11,012 bases of DNA from Deltaproteobacteria bacterium (GCA_005879505.1 VBKQ01000083.1:1-11012), one strand, 5' to 3'. Shown: positions 1-7,448, counted from the stretch's first letter. Numbers and translations are program-made. The notes: generated by a model not told the origin, from the letters alone.

Positions 1-555
1 CTCCTTCTTTGCCAGCAGCTTGGTGATCAGGCTGTGCCGCGTCTTCACGCTGCCCGCCGCGGCGACGACGGGAAATCCCTCGCGCCGGAGCTGAGCGATG
101 CAGTTGTCGACGCGCTGGGTGACGAGCTGGCACAGCTCGTCCTCGCTGACGCGGGCGCGGTACAAGAGGCCGCGCGCCTCCACGTGGTGGACCACGTGCA
201 TCACCTTGAGCACTAGACAGGCGATCTTGCGCAGCTTCGGATCGCCGACCCCCGAGGCGAGCAGGAACAGGTCCTCCACCTGCGCCGGCTGCGCGACCTC
301 CTCCGCCACCGCGTAGCGAAAGGTGGTTCGCAGATAGTCGACTGCCTCGTCGAGGATGCGCTGCAGGCGCCCGCGATCGAACGGGTCGTCCGGCTCGAAG
401 AGGCAGAGGCGCAGGTAGTGATCGACCTCTTCCTTCGTCTGGAAGTGGAGGCGGCGCCAGTCGATCACCGAGCCGCCGCCCAGGATCAGTCGCATGCGCT
501 CGAGGTCTCCGAGCGTCCACAGGTCGGGAAGTGGGATGGGCGGCTGGGCGAGCAT
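1..555 (-). CDS. TIGR04552-like conserved protein, 5' part (runs off the left edge)
   Basis: An open minus-strand frame runs from an ATG at 555 to the window edge, 185 codons without a stop, so the C-terminus lies outside. The N-terminus reads MLAQPPIPLPDLWTLGDLER. It is followed by a Gly-rich turn and the segment GGSVIDWRRLHF (residues 27-38), which I recall as typical of the myxobacterial family TIGR04552. The last visible residues, SVKTRHSLITKLLAKKE (169-185), resemble the entry of a RelA/SpoT-type nucleotidyltransferase domain, in which a basic R/K-x-S-L-x-x-K-L stretch precedes the core. The catalytic part would lie off-window, so activity cannot be judged. The function of the family is not known to me. 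No other in-frame start exists upstream within the intergenic region; the next Met is at 495. There is no clear Shine-Dalgarno, and the ATG directly abuts an inverted repeat (556-586). The gene follows the glt-like run on the same strand after a 65-nt gap. The coding call is firm and the family name is from memory. Confidence 0.8.
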   Translation of the reverse strand, partial: MLAQPPIPLPDLWTLGDLERMRLILGGGSVIDWRRLHFQTKEEVDHYLRLCLFEPDDPFDRGRLQRILDEAVDYLRTTFRYAVAEEVAQPAQVEDLFLLASGVGDPKLRKIACLVLKVMHVVHHVEARGLLYRARVSEDELCQLVTQRVDNCIAQLRREGFPVVAAAGSVKTRHSLITKLLAKKE

Positions 556-586
556 CGGGCGGCAGCATGCTGCAACCGGTCGCCCG
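556..586. promoter_or_regulatory. nested inverted repeat abutting the 555 start codon
   Basis: Outer arms CGGGCG (556-561) and CGCCCG (581-586) are perfectly complementary. They enclose a perfect 12-bp palindrome GCAGCATGCTGC (562-573) and a second palindrome ACCGGT (575-580). On the minus strand the element ends exactly one base before the ATG at 555. It could be a protein-binding operator, or an RNA hairpin in the leader that affects translation start. No T-run follows, so an intrinsic terminator is unlikely. Weak promoter-like hexamers lie upstream on the minus strand (TTGAGG at 617-612, TTGTAG at 592-587, 19-nt spacer), but I do not regard them as established. Confidence 0.35.
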
Positions 587-620
587 CTACAAGCAAGCTT
601 CCCCTGTACAGCCTCAAACG

Positions 621-1106
621 CTAGAACGCGCAGCGCAAAGAAGGCAGGACCGCCATCCCGAGCGCGGAACGCCAGGCGACCGCGTCCGCTTCCAGGCCGA
701 GCGTGAACCGTTTCAGGAAGGGCTGGAAGGTGACCAGCGCGCCGCCGAACCCCATCGGGCCATGCCTGCCGTCGCCGTCGACGGGAAACCCCCATCCGGC
801 GCCCCCATGCAGCCAGAGGCCGATCTTTGCCTCCGGATCCAGACGGGCAACGAGGAGCCGCGCTCCGCCGCCCGCGGCCACCAGTGCCCGATCGCCGGGC
901 TTCGCGGGGGGCGCGCTTTCCATGGCGCCGGTGAGCCACAGCTCCGCCGCCGCGCGCTCCGCGATCGGGTATCCGACATCCACGCGCATCAGCGGGCCAG
1001 AACCTACCCCGGCGCGCCCGCTCTCGCGAAAGAAGATCGGTCCCCCGGAGATTCCGATCGAGGGTTGCGGCGCGACCGCCACGAGAAGCATGGCAACAAT
1101 CAGCAT
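621..1106 (-). CDS. small outer-membrane beta-barrel-like protein, GltH candidate by position
   Basis: This 161-residue protein starts with a short hydrophobic leader (MLIVAMLLVAVAPQPS) consistent with export. The rest alternates Gly/aromatic/hydrophobic residues in beta-strand fashion: GISGGPIFF near 18-26, MRVDVGYPI at 40-48, KIGLWLHGGAGWGF at 94-107 and FTLGLEADAVAW at 134-145. It ends in Phe (LRCAF), as many barrels recognised by the BAM complex do. A strong ribosome site GGGAGGG (1120-1114) lies 7 nt before ATG 1106. That site also contains the stop region of the upstream FHA gene, whose TGA is 4 nt away, so translational coupling is likely. It is the last gene of the glt-like run. In M. 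xanthus the gene following gltG is gltH, which encodes a predicted outer-membrane barrel of the gliding complex; the position and fold type agree here. Residue-level similarity to GltH was not recognised, so the name rests on order and topology. Confidence 0.85.
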   Translation of the reverse strand: MLIVAMLLVAVAPQPSIGISGGPIFFRESGRAGVGSGPLMRVDVGYPIAERAAAELWLTGAMESAPPAKPGDRALVAAGGGARLLVARLDPEAKIGLWLHGGAGWGFPVDGDGRHGPMGFGGALVTFQPFLKRFTLGLEADAVAWRSALGMAVLPSLRCAF

Positions 1107-1110
1107 CGCC

Positions 1111-3072
1111 TCACCCTCCCGGGGTGAAGATGAAGGGATACGTGACGAACACCTCTCCGCCGCCCTTGGGAATCGGGAAGCGCCAGGTCTTGATCTTCGC
1201 CGCCACGCAGGTCTCGACGCTCCGGTCGTGCAGCGTGCTCTCCTGCGTGTGCGCCTCGGTCACGGCGCCCGCGGGATCGATGGTCCAGGCGGATACCAGC
1301 TTGCCGGCGAGGTTCGGCCGGGTCGTGAGCTGTGTCTCGTAGCAGGTGCGGATCTGCGCGCGGTGCTCGTGGACCACCTTGCGGATCAGCTCGGGGTCGA
1401 TCGAGCCCACCACCTCCGGCTTTCCGGGACCGAGACCGATCTCGCCGTTCTCCTTCCCGCGCAGGCCGCCCTTGCCGTCGCCATAGTTCGCGAGGCCGCC
1501 GCCGATGCCGTTGGTCCCGATGCGCGCCAGCCCCAGGCCCGATCCGTCGCCTCCTCCGCCTCGGCCGCCCAATGACTTCAGGCCCATTCCGCCGTCGCCC
1601 TGCGCGTCCCCAATCCTCGGGCCGCTCAGGTGCCCCATCGCGTCGCGGGTGCCCTTCTCGAGCGCCACGCCGAAGACGTCACTCTTTCCGCTGCCCCCGC
1701 CGAGCGCCTTGAGCAGGCCGATCTCCGCGATCAGCGCGCGATCATCCATCTTGCGCTCGGCGCGCGCATCGCGCCTGGGAGCGGTCTTGCTGCCGGCCGC
1801 GCCCTCCTGCCCCTGGTGCCGCGCCACCGCCTTGCCCGGATCGCGCCGCGCCTGGTTCTGCACCTTCTGCGCGTCCAGCACCGGCGCGTTGTTTGGCTTC
1901 GGCGGAGCGGCGCGCACCACCAGCGGCCGCGGTTTGATCAGCTCCGGATCTCCGGCGCTCACCTTCGGCGGCGGAACGGTGGCGCTCCAGAACTTCATCC
2001 CGGTGACCATCAGGATCGCGGCGATACTGGCGACAAGGACGCCCTTCCAGTCGGTCTGCTCCCCGCCGACCCTGGCAGCCCCGCGCACGCGCCGGATGCG
2101 CAGCGCCAGACTGCCGCTGGACAGCACGGCGACGGACCTCTGCGGCAGCGGCACGATGAGCCCGTGTGCATCGGCCTGGCTGCGTCCGCGCACGAGGAGC
2201 TCGGGCCCGCCCAGCACCTTCCCGTCATCCTCGAGGAAGAGCTGCAGCGGCCGCGGCGCGGCGACGGTCCAGCCATTCACGTCGCTCCTCACCACTGCGG
2301 CCCGCTCGATGCCGTGGAGCAGCGCCTGACAGCCCGGCGCAGAGCCGGCGTGGAATTGCTCGCCGGGCTGCAGCTGCCACACGCTCACGCGCGTATCGCC
2401 CCAGAACAGCTCCACCTCGGCGCACTCGCCGCCGAGCGGCGTCGTGATCGGAGGCAGGGCCGTCGTCGGCACCGGCGTCCCGGGCTCCGCCCGGACCGCG
2501 GCCGCCGCGGATTCGCTCGGCGGCGGGGGGGTCGGCACAACCGGAGGAGGAGCAGGAGCAGGAGCGGGAGCGGGCTCCGCGGGCGGCGGCTCGAACGGCA
2601 CCAGTGCGAGGTCGTCGTTCAGGCCCTCATCTGTCGCGGCCTCGACCTCCGCCAGGATCTCCTCGCGAACCACCTGCAGCGCGGGTGCGGGCTGGTGGGG
2701 GCGCTCGACGAGCGGCTCCTCCTCACCGTGGATGAGCTGCAGGCGGGGCCGCGACTTTTGCGGGCCGAGCGCGTGCAGCGTGCGCGCTTGCAGCTCCACC
2801 ATGATGCGCAGCTCGCCGATCGAGATCAGGTCGCCGTGGCGCAAGGGCGCGGCAAGGATTGGCTGGCCGTTCAGGTACAGCGGCGCGGCGGTGGTGGCGC
2901 GAAGCACGGCACCCACCACTCCGGTCTCGATGACCGCGTGCGTCGGCGCGATGCCCGGAGACTCCAGCACCAGGTCGGCGGATTCGCTCCCCAGGCGGAT
3001 CCGCTCCGCGCGGAAAGCTCGCGAGCTCTTGAGCTTTCCGCCATCGTACACTTTGAGGACGATCGGGATCAT
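1111..3072 (-). CDS. gltG: FHA domain / TM / AgmX-PglI (TonB-like) C-terminal domain protein, GltG-type
   Basis: This 653-residue inner-membrane protein links cytoplasm and outer membrane. Domains in order: FHA-like fold (about 5-95, with LGSE at 27-30, PTHAVI at 43-48, LNGQ at 67-70 and HGD at 79-81); charged stretch; Pro/Ala-rich linker (161-186); a second beta-rich module (about 217-330); one transmembrane helix (about 344-362, GVLVASIAAILMVTGM); Pro/basic linker; Gly-rich segment (about 457-550); and an AgmX/PglI C-terminal domain (about 556-650). That last domain has Cys at 577 (RTCYE) and 622 (ETCVAAKIKTWRFP). It is TonB-related and characteristic of M. xanthus gliding proteins GltG (PglI) and GltJ (AgmX). 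An N-terminal FHA rather than a zinc finger/GYF favours GltG. The Arg of the FHA GR motif and the Ser of SxxH are replaced, so classical phosphothreonine binding is doubtful. ATG 3072 has a ribosome site GGAG (3081-3078) with 5-nt spacing, 19 nt after the preceding stop. Confidence 0.95.
   Translation of the reverse strand: MIPIVLKVYDGGKLKSSRAFRAERIRLGSESADLVLESPGIAPTHAVIETGVVGAVLRATTAAPLYLNGQPILAAPLRHGDLISIGELRIMVELQARTLHALGPQKSRPRLQLIHGEEEPLVERPHQPAPALQVVREEILAEVEAATDEGLNDDLALVPFEPPPAEPAPAPAPAPPPVVPTPPPPSESAAAAVRAEPGTPVPTTALPPITTPLGGECAEVELFWGDTRVSVWQLQPGEQFHAGSAPGCQALLHGIERAAVVRSDVNGWTVAAPRPLQLFLEDDGKVLGGPELLVRGRSQADAHGLIVPLPQRSVAVLSSGSLALRIRRVRGAARVGGEQTDWKGVLVASIAAILMVTGMKFWSATVPPPKVSAGDPELIKPRPLVVRAAPPKPNNAPVLDAQKVQNQARRDPGKAVARHQGQEGAAGSKTAPRRDARAERKMDDRALIAEIGLLKALGGGSGKSDVFGVALEKGTRDAMGHLSGPRIGDAQGDGGMGLKSLGGRGGGGDGSGLGLARIGTNGIGGGLANYGDGKGGLRGKENGEIGLGPGKPEVVGSIDPELIRKVVHEHRAQIRTCYETQLTTRPNLAGKLVSAWTIDPAGAVTEAHTQESTLHDRSVETCVAAKIKTWRFPIPKGGGEVFVTYPFIFTPGG
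1114..1120 (-). promoter_or_regulatory. ribosome binding site of the 1106 gene
   Basis: The minus strand reads GGGAGGG, then TGAGGCG, then ATG. The Shine-Dalgarno is only just upstream of the TGA of the preceding gene. It fixes the start at 1106 rather than the Met at 1091. Confidence 0.7.
2551..2574. repeat. hexanucleotide repeat coding for a Pro-Ala linker
   Basis: Four tandem hexamers read AGCAGG, AGCAGG, AGCGGG, AGCGGG on the plus strand. On the coding strand they specify the Pro-Ala run within the linker (residues about 166-176) between the FHA module and the second beta module of the GltG-type protein. It may expand or contract in related strains and so vary linker length. Confidence 0.6.
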
Positions 3073-3077
3073 CGCGT

Positions 3078-3081
3078 CTCC
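3078..3081 (-). promoter_or_regulatory. ribosome binding site of the GltG-type gene
   Basis: The minus strand reads GGAG, then ACGCG, then ATG (3072). The 5-nt spacing supports this start. Confidence 0.6.
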
Positions 3082-3091
3082 GACAAGGTGC

Positions 3092-3361
3092 TCAATGGCC
3101 CTGCAGGGGCGCGGCCAGCGCGCGGTCCACGAACGAGCGACGGATGCGAAGCATGCTCGGCAGCGCGACTTTCCTCGGCGCCTGGACCAGCTCGCCGTCG
3201 GGTCTGGTGATGTCGCCGCGGATGTCCTCTTCGCCGAAATGCAGGATGGTCCGGCGGGGCCGTTGCGGCGCGGGCTGACTGCCGCTCGCCTCTCCGGCGG
3301 CTGCCGGACCGGCGCCGAGGAATGCGGCTGCCGCCGCCGCCAGAACGACCTGTCTCAGCAT
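3092..3361 (-). CDS. small secreted protein, GltF candidate by position
   Basis: This 89-residue protein has a clean signal peptide (MLRQVVLAAAAAAFLGAGPAAA, cleavage likely after AAA near 22). A short Pro/basic stretch and a conserved-looking core at 42-82 follow. Key residues in the core are F42, E45-D46-I47, G49, P54-D55-G56-E57, R63-K64, S69, L71-R72-I73-R74, F77 and L82. I recall similar D/E-I-x-G...PDGE...R+K...S-L-I-x-I-R-x-x-F motifs in small uncharacterised myxobacterial proteins, but know no biochemical function. ATG 3361 follows GGGAGG at 3371-3366 with a 4-nt spacer, and the gene starts 24 nt after the stop of the giant TPR gene. In M. xanthus, gltF lies just before gltG and encodes a periplasmic gliding protein, and this gene sits in the same slot. 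The assignment to GltF is by position only. Mature product about 67 residues, probably periplasmic. Confidence 0.85.
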   Translation of the reverse strand: MLRQVVLAAAAAAFLGAGPAAAGEASGSQPAPQRPRRTILHFGEEDIRGDITRPDGELVQAPRKVALPSMLRIRRSFVDRALAAPLQGH

Positions 3362-3365
3362 CCCC

Positions 3366-3371
3366 CCTCCC
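3366..3371 (-). promoter_or_regulatory. ribosome binding site of the 89-residue gene
   Basis: GGGAGG on the minus strand is followed by four G and then ATG 3361. The same GGGAGG-G(n)-ATG layout precedes the giant TPR gene, which helps choose that start too. Confidence 0.6.
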
Positions 3372-3385
3372 GCCCATCCACCCGC

Positions 3386-6300
3386 CTATCGTGTTTGCAC
3401 GACCGATGCCTGTGCCCGCTGCTTCAGCACCTCCTCGCACCGCTGCACCAAGGCATGGATCGGGTGTCCTGGAGGCGGCGGTGCGGTGCTCAGGCTGAGG
3501 AAAAGTTTTGCCTCTGCCAGCGCTCCTTGGGCATCGCCGTCGCCATCCAGCTTCAGCACGGCGAGCTCGTAATGCGGTTCCGCCGCGCGCGGGGCCAGGG
3601 CGACAGCCCGTCTGAGCGCCTCCCCGGCAGGCTGGTTCTGCTTCGCGCCCGCAAGGGCCTGTCCGAATAGCAACGCCGCGGCGTACGAGGAGGGGTCGAG
3701 CTCGGCCGCATCCTCGAGCGCGTTGAGCGCAGCGGCGGAGCGGCCCCGCTCGTGGAGCGCGCGCCCCAGAGCCGCCTGCGCGCGCGACGACGCGGGGTCG
3801 ATGTCGACGGCGGCCTGCAGCGCTGCGAGCTCCGCAGCGGGCTCGTTGCTCACGCGCGCGATCTCCGCCTTCGCCAGCAGCGGCTCGGGGTCGAAGGGGT
3901 CGGCTTGTGCCGCGCGGGCTGCGAAGATCCGCGCGACTCCCGCCTGTCCCACGGCGAGCTGGGCACGCGCCATCGCGCAGAGCGCGCCGGAATCGCCGGG
4001 CGCTTGCGCCAGCACCGTCTTTACCGCGGCCAGCGCCGCCGCCGGGTTTCCCAGCTCGAGCTCGATCCTCGCCTCGAGTACGCGCGCCGCTGGCACGTCA
4101 CCGACTGCCGCTCGTGCCAGCGCGAGGGCGGACCGCGCGGCGTTCGCGTCGCCCCGGGCTGCGGCGAGCGCAGCGGCCCGAGCCGCCGCCTCGTATCCGA
4201 GCGCGCCCTGCTCCGCCGCCGCTACGCGATAGGTCTGCTCCGCCTCGAGACCGCGTCCGGCGCGATCGAGCGCGACGCCGAGATCGAACTGCACTGCGGG
4301 CTCCGGCAACGCCCGCGAAAGCGCCTGGAACTTCTCCACTGCCTGCTGCGGTGCGAGGCGCGCCGCCGCCACCAGCGTCTCGGCGAGGAGCCGCTTCGGG
4401 CGTTCGCCCTGCACCGCGCGCACGTCCACCATCATGGGGACATCGAAGACCGGGGATTGGGCCAGGCTGAGCTGCGTCCGCTCCGCCGGCTTGGCAGAGA
4501 CCTTTCCCAGGAGGATCGCCACCTGCTGCGAGCACTGGCCCGTCACGCCCAGCTCCCTCGCCTTCGCGTCCGCGCTGCGCAGGGTCTCGCGCGCCTCCGC
4601 GTACAGGGGCTCGGCCCGATCGGTCAGCGCCGCGCGGTATAGCTTTCGCTGCTCCGCGTTCAGTCCGCCGGGAAACGGGCTGCTCGCGATGGCCTGACCG
4701 AGCAGCAACTGCGCCTCGCCGAGCCGGGCCATGGCGCAGACCGCCGGTTCGGCCTGGCGCATGGCGACCGTCTCCTCCGCGCGCTTCTTCACGAATTGGA
4801 GCAGGGCGATCTTGCGGTTCAGCGTCGCCATCAGGGGCGGCCGGATCGGCTGGCGGCGGAAGCTTTCGAATGCGGGCGCTCCGAGCGCGAAGTGCGCGTC
4901 GGCCACCGCCGCGGAGGCCTCGTCGGGCAGCTTCTCGCGCTCCTTCGCGGGCAGGGCGCGGTACACGCGCGCCAACTCGGTCCACGACCACTGCGCGTTT
5001 CCGGACTCCCGTGCCTGGGCGAACAACCGCGCCGCCTCGCGCCAGGCCGCGATCTGCAGCGCAGGCTTCTCTTTCGCAGCCCGCGCCAGGTCCACCATCT
5101 CTCGCGCACCCCGGTCGGTTTCGCCCAACCTGGCCCTGAGCTGCGCCCGGGCGAACCGCTGCTCTTCCACGTCCTGCGCGTCGTCCCAGAGCTGCAGAGC
5201 GAGCGATCGGTCCGACAGCGCCTGGCGCAACTCTCCCCGCGCTTCCCGCAGCACCGCCGCGTCCTGGAGCGCGCCCTGCGCTTTCGCCTCTTCATAGACC
5301 GCGCTAGGGGGCGCGCTCTTGCGCGAAGGATGCTCGCCGTGCTGGCGCTGCAGGGAACGCTGCCTCTGATATCCCGCCGCGTACCGTTCGAGCAGCGCGG
5401 CGGCCTCGCCCAGATCGGCGATCGCGGCGAGATCGGAGGCGGAGGCGAGCAGCGCCCGCGGCACCAGCGGCGAATGCGGCTGCTCCTTCCAGACCCGCGC
5501 GCGCGTCGCCAGCGCTTCGTCCATGCGCCCGATGCGCGAGAGCGCCGCGGCGGCGCCGAACAAGGCCTTGTCGGCGAGCTGGCCGCGCGGGTGCTCCCGC
5601 ACGAATGCGAGCAGCGCGTCCGCCTTCTTCGCGTCCGGCGTCACCGCGTCGGCAAGCGCGTACGCGCTCTGCTCCTCGACGCGCTTCAGGTCCTGCATGA
5701 GCGTCCCGTGGGCGGCGAGCTTGTGATCCCCGAGGAACCGGAGCGCCCAGCGGTGCACGCTCACCCAGTCCCCGCGCAGGTTCTCGATGTCGAGGACGAG
5801 GTTCGCGGCGTACTCGGCGAGCTCGTGTTCCGGATGGGTCAGCGCGATCCAGGAGAGGTGGCCGCGCGCGGCATCGTAATCGGCGGAGAGGTACTCGAGG
5901 CGCCCTGCCTTGAACGCCACCTCGACCGCGTGCGGTCCGTCGGGGAGCGCCTGCAGATAGAGGCTGCAGGCAGCCTGCAGCTTCTTCTCGTCGGCGGTGA
6001 GCGGCCGTTGCGCGCGACGCTCTCCGACGTCCTTCTCCTCCACGCGGCCGTAGAGCATCGCCTCGTTCCGGGAGAGGACGGCGCTCCAGGCCGCCTTCTG
6101 CAACCAGCGGCCGGGTTTGCGCGCCGACAGATCCTGGCTCACCACGGTTTCATACTGGTCGGCGGCTTCCGCCTTCGATCCGCGGGCGTACAACAGCTCG
6201 GCGTAGAAGAACCGCAGGTCGTACGCGTCGGGCGCCTGCGGAAACAGGACGAAGTACTCGGCGTAGAGAGCGCGCGCCGCCGCCCAGGTCTCCTCCAGGT

Positions 6301-7438
6301 CCGTCTTGCGCGCCTCGTTGTGGATCTGCACCGCCAGATTGCGCAGCGTCTCTTCGCCGAGCCGGTTCGCTTCCTCGTAGCGCTCGTCTTCCTCCACCGA
6401 TGCCCCGTGGCTGGCGGCGCGGACGCGCTGGACGATCTCGACGAGCTGCTTCGATTCCGAAAGGAGATCGCGCCGCTTGCCGCCCCGCTGCGCGAGAATG
6501 AGCAGGCGTGTCTGATCCAGCGCTGCGGCAGGCGCGTCGGCGTGCAGCGCGAGCAGCTGGCGATGGACGAGCTGTGACTCCGGATCGCGGCCCGTATCGA
6601 AGAGGAGCTTCGCGTACTGCTCGAGCATCCTCAACCCGGGCTGGGCCCCGAATTTCCGCGCGAACTCCTCCTTCGCGGAATCGGGTCTGCCGGTGCGCGA
6701 GTAGGCGAGCACGTAATCGCGGCGCGCTTCGCGCGCGAGCTGGACCTTGTTCACGTCGCCCGAGGCCGTAGAGATGTCCACCACCCGCTTGAAGAGCTTC
6801 ATCGCATCGGTGAACGCGCCCTGGTTGAACCGGCACCAGGCGGCCTTGTAGAGCGCGTACGGATAGACGTCGTCGTCCGGCGCCTCGGCGGCGGCGCGGT
6901 ACTCCTTCAGGGCGGCATCCAGCTTGGCGGCGTCGAACAGGTGCTCGCCGATGAAGACGTGGCTCGCCGGCGCCCACGGCGAGCGGGGAAAGCGCCTGGT
7001 CAGCTCGCGCGCGACGACGATCGCCTCGCGGTCCCTCCCGCTCTCCTGCAGCGAGTCGGCGAGGAAGTAGAGCGCCTCGTCGGTGCGTGGCGCGCGGGGA
7101 TACTTGTTGAGCAGCTCACGGTAGCGGGCGACGGCTTCCGCGCGCGCATCGGCGGCGGCGCGCCGGTCACGGACCGCGGCTGCCTCGTTGCCCTGGTCCG
7201 CTTCCGCCTGGGCGCGGATGCTCAAGGCGAGCCCTCGCGAGCGGAGAAGGGCTGCCAGCCGAGCCAGCGCCTCCGCCTGCTCCGCGGACGATCCGCCTAG
7301 CTCCAGCATCCTCCGCAGCGCCGCCTCCTGCTCCTGCTCCTTTGCGGCCACGATCGCGCCGGGATCGCGGTGCAGCAGCGTCGGATCGCGCCCGGGCTGG
7401 GCCACTGCGGCGGCGATGAGCAACGCGAGCATCGACAT
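3386..7438 (-). CDS. gltD: giant periplasmic TPR protein, GltD/AgmU-type, possibly including GltE
   Basis: This protein has 1350 residues. A short leader (MSMLALLIAAAVAQPG) suggests export. Nearly all the rest is helical TPR-like repeats. Examples are YRELLNKYPRAPRTDEALYF (106-125), RELTRRFPRSPWAPASHVFIGEHLF (144-168), YPYALYKAAWCRFNQGAFTDA (192-212) and FPQAPDAYDLRFFYAELLY (399-417). A more variable, charged stretch follows (about 690-1000), then a second block of classical TPRs (about 1010-1340). The first thousand residues resemble the long TPR gliding proteins of M. xanthus, where GltD (AgmU) and GltE (AglT) are separate neighbouring genes. Here one frame fills that slot. Expected role: periplasmic scaffold of the Glt gliding complex. 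ATG 7438 is preceded by AGGGAGGGGG (3-nt spacer from GGGAGG); ATG 7432 has a 9-nt spacer and is an alternative. A TTG at 7495 is rejected because it has no spacer to its GGAGG and gives no signal peptide. Gene boundary firm; symbol moderately sure. Confidence 0.9.
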   Translation of the reverse strand: MSMLALLIAAAVAQPGRDPTLLHRDPGAIVAAKEQEQEAALRRMLELGGSSAEQAEALARLAALLRSRGLALSIRAQAEADQGNEAAAVRDRRAAADARAEAVARYRELLNKYPRAPRTDEALYFLADSLQESGRDREAIVVARELTRRFPRSPWAPASHVFIGEHLFDAAKLDAALKEYRAAAEAPDDDVYPYALYKAAWCRFNQGAFTDAMKLFKRVVDISTASGDVNKVQLAREARRDYVLAYSRTGRPDSAKEEFARKFGAQPGLRMLEQYAKLLFDTGRDPESQLVHRQLLALHADAPAAALDQTRLLILAQRGGKRRDLLSESKQLVEIVQRVRAASHGASVEEDERYEEANRLGEETLRNLAVQIHNEARKTDLEETWAAARALYAEYFVLFPQAPDAYDLRFFYAELLYARGSKAEAADQYETVVSQDLSARKPGRWLQKAAWSAVLSRNEAMLYGRVEEKDVGERRAQRPLTADEKKLQAACSLYLQALPDGPHAVEVAFKAGRLEYLSADYDAARGHLSWIALTHPEHELAEYAANLVLDIENLRGDWVSVHRWALRFLGDHKLAAHGTLMQDLKRVEEQSAYALADAVTPDAKKADALLAFVREHPRGQLADKALFGAAAALSRIGRMDEALATRARVWKEQPHSPLVPRALLASASDLAAIADLGEAAALLERYAAGYQRQRSLQRQHGEHPSRKSAPPSAVYEEAKAQGALQDAAVLREARGELRQALSDRSLALQLWDDAQDVEEQRFARAQLRARLGETDRGAREMVDLARAAKEKPALQIAAWREAARLFAQARESGNAQWSWTELARVYRALPAKEREKLPDEASAAVADAHFALGAPAFESFRRQPIRPPLMATLNRKIALLQFVKKRAEETVAMRQAEPAVCAMARLGEAQLLLGQAIASSPFPGGLNAEQRKLYRAALTDRAEPLYAEARETLRSADAKARELGVTGQCSQQVAILLGKVSAKPAERTQLSLAQSPVFDVPMMVDVRAVQGERPKRLLAETLVAAARLAPQQAVEKFQALSRALPEPAVQFDLGVALDRAGRGLEAEQTYRVAAAEQGALGYEAAARAAALAAARGDANAARSALALARAAVGDVPAARVLEARIELELGNPAAALAAVKTVLAQAPGDSGALCAMARAQLAVGQAGVARIFAARAAQADPFDPEPLLAKAEIARVSNEPAAELAALQAAVDIDPASSRAQAALGRALHERGRSAAALNALEDAAELDPSSYAAALLFGQALAGAKQNQPAGEALRRAVALAPRAAEPHYELAVLKLDGDGDAQGALAEAKLFLSLSTAPPPPGHPIHALVQRCEEVLKQRAQASVVQTR

Positions 7439-7448
7439 CCCCCTCCCT
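7439..7448 (-). promoter_or_regulatory. ribosome binding site of the giant TPR gene
   Basis: The minus strand reads AGGGAGGGGG directly before ATG 7438. It serves either ATG 7438 (3-nt spacer) or ATG 7432 (9-nt spacer). Both give a short hydrophobic leader. Confidence 0.6.

Noticed and set aside
703..1575. 290-residue plus-strand open frame
   Set aside because: It is antisense to the barrel-like gene and the AgmX/PglI domain, with no domain or leader visible.
1630..3210. Long plus-strand open frames opposite the GltG-type gene (also 2444-3670)
   Set aside because: They are antisense to a clear multi-domain gene and are dominated by Arg, Ala, Gly, Pro and Ser, as expected for shadow frames in GC-rich coding DNA.
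4796..6577. 593-residue plus-strand open frame opposite the giant TPR gene
   Set aside because: It is an Arg/Leu/Gly-rich composition shadow without motifs. The minus strand carries recognisable TPR repeats throughout.
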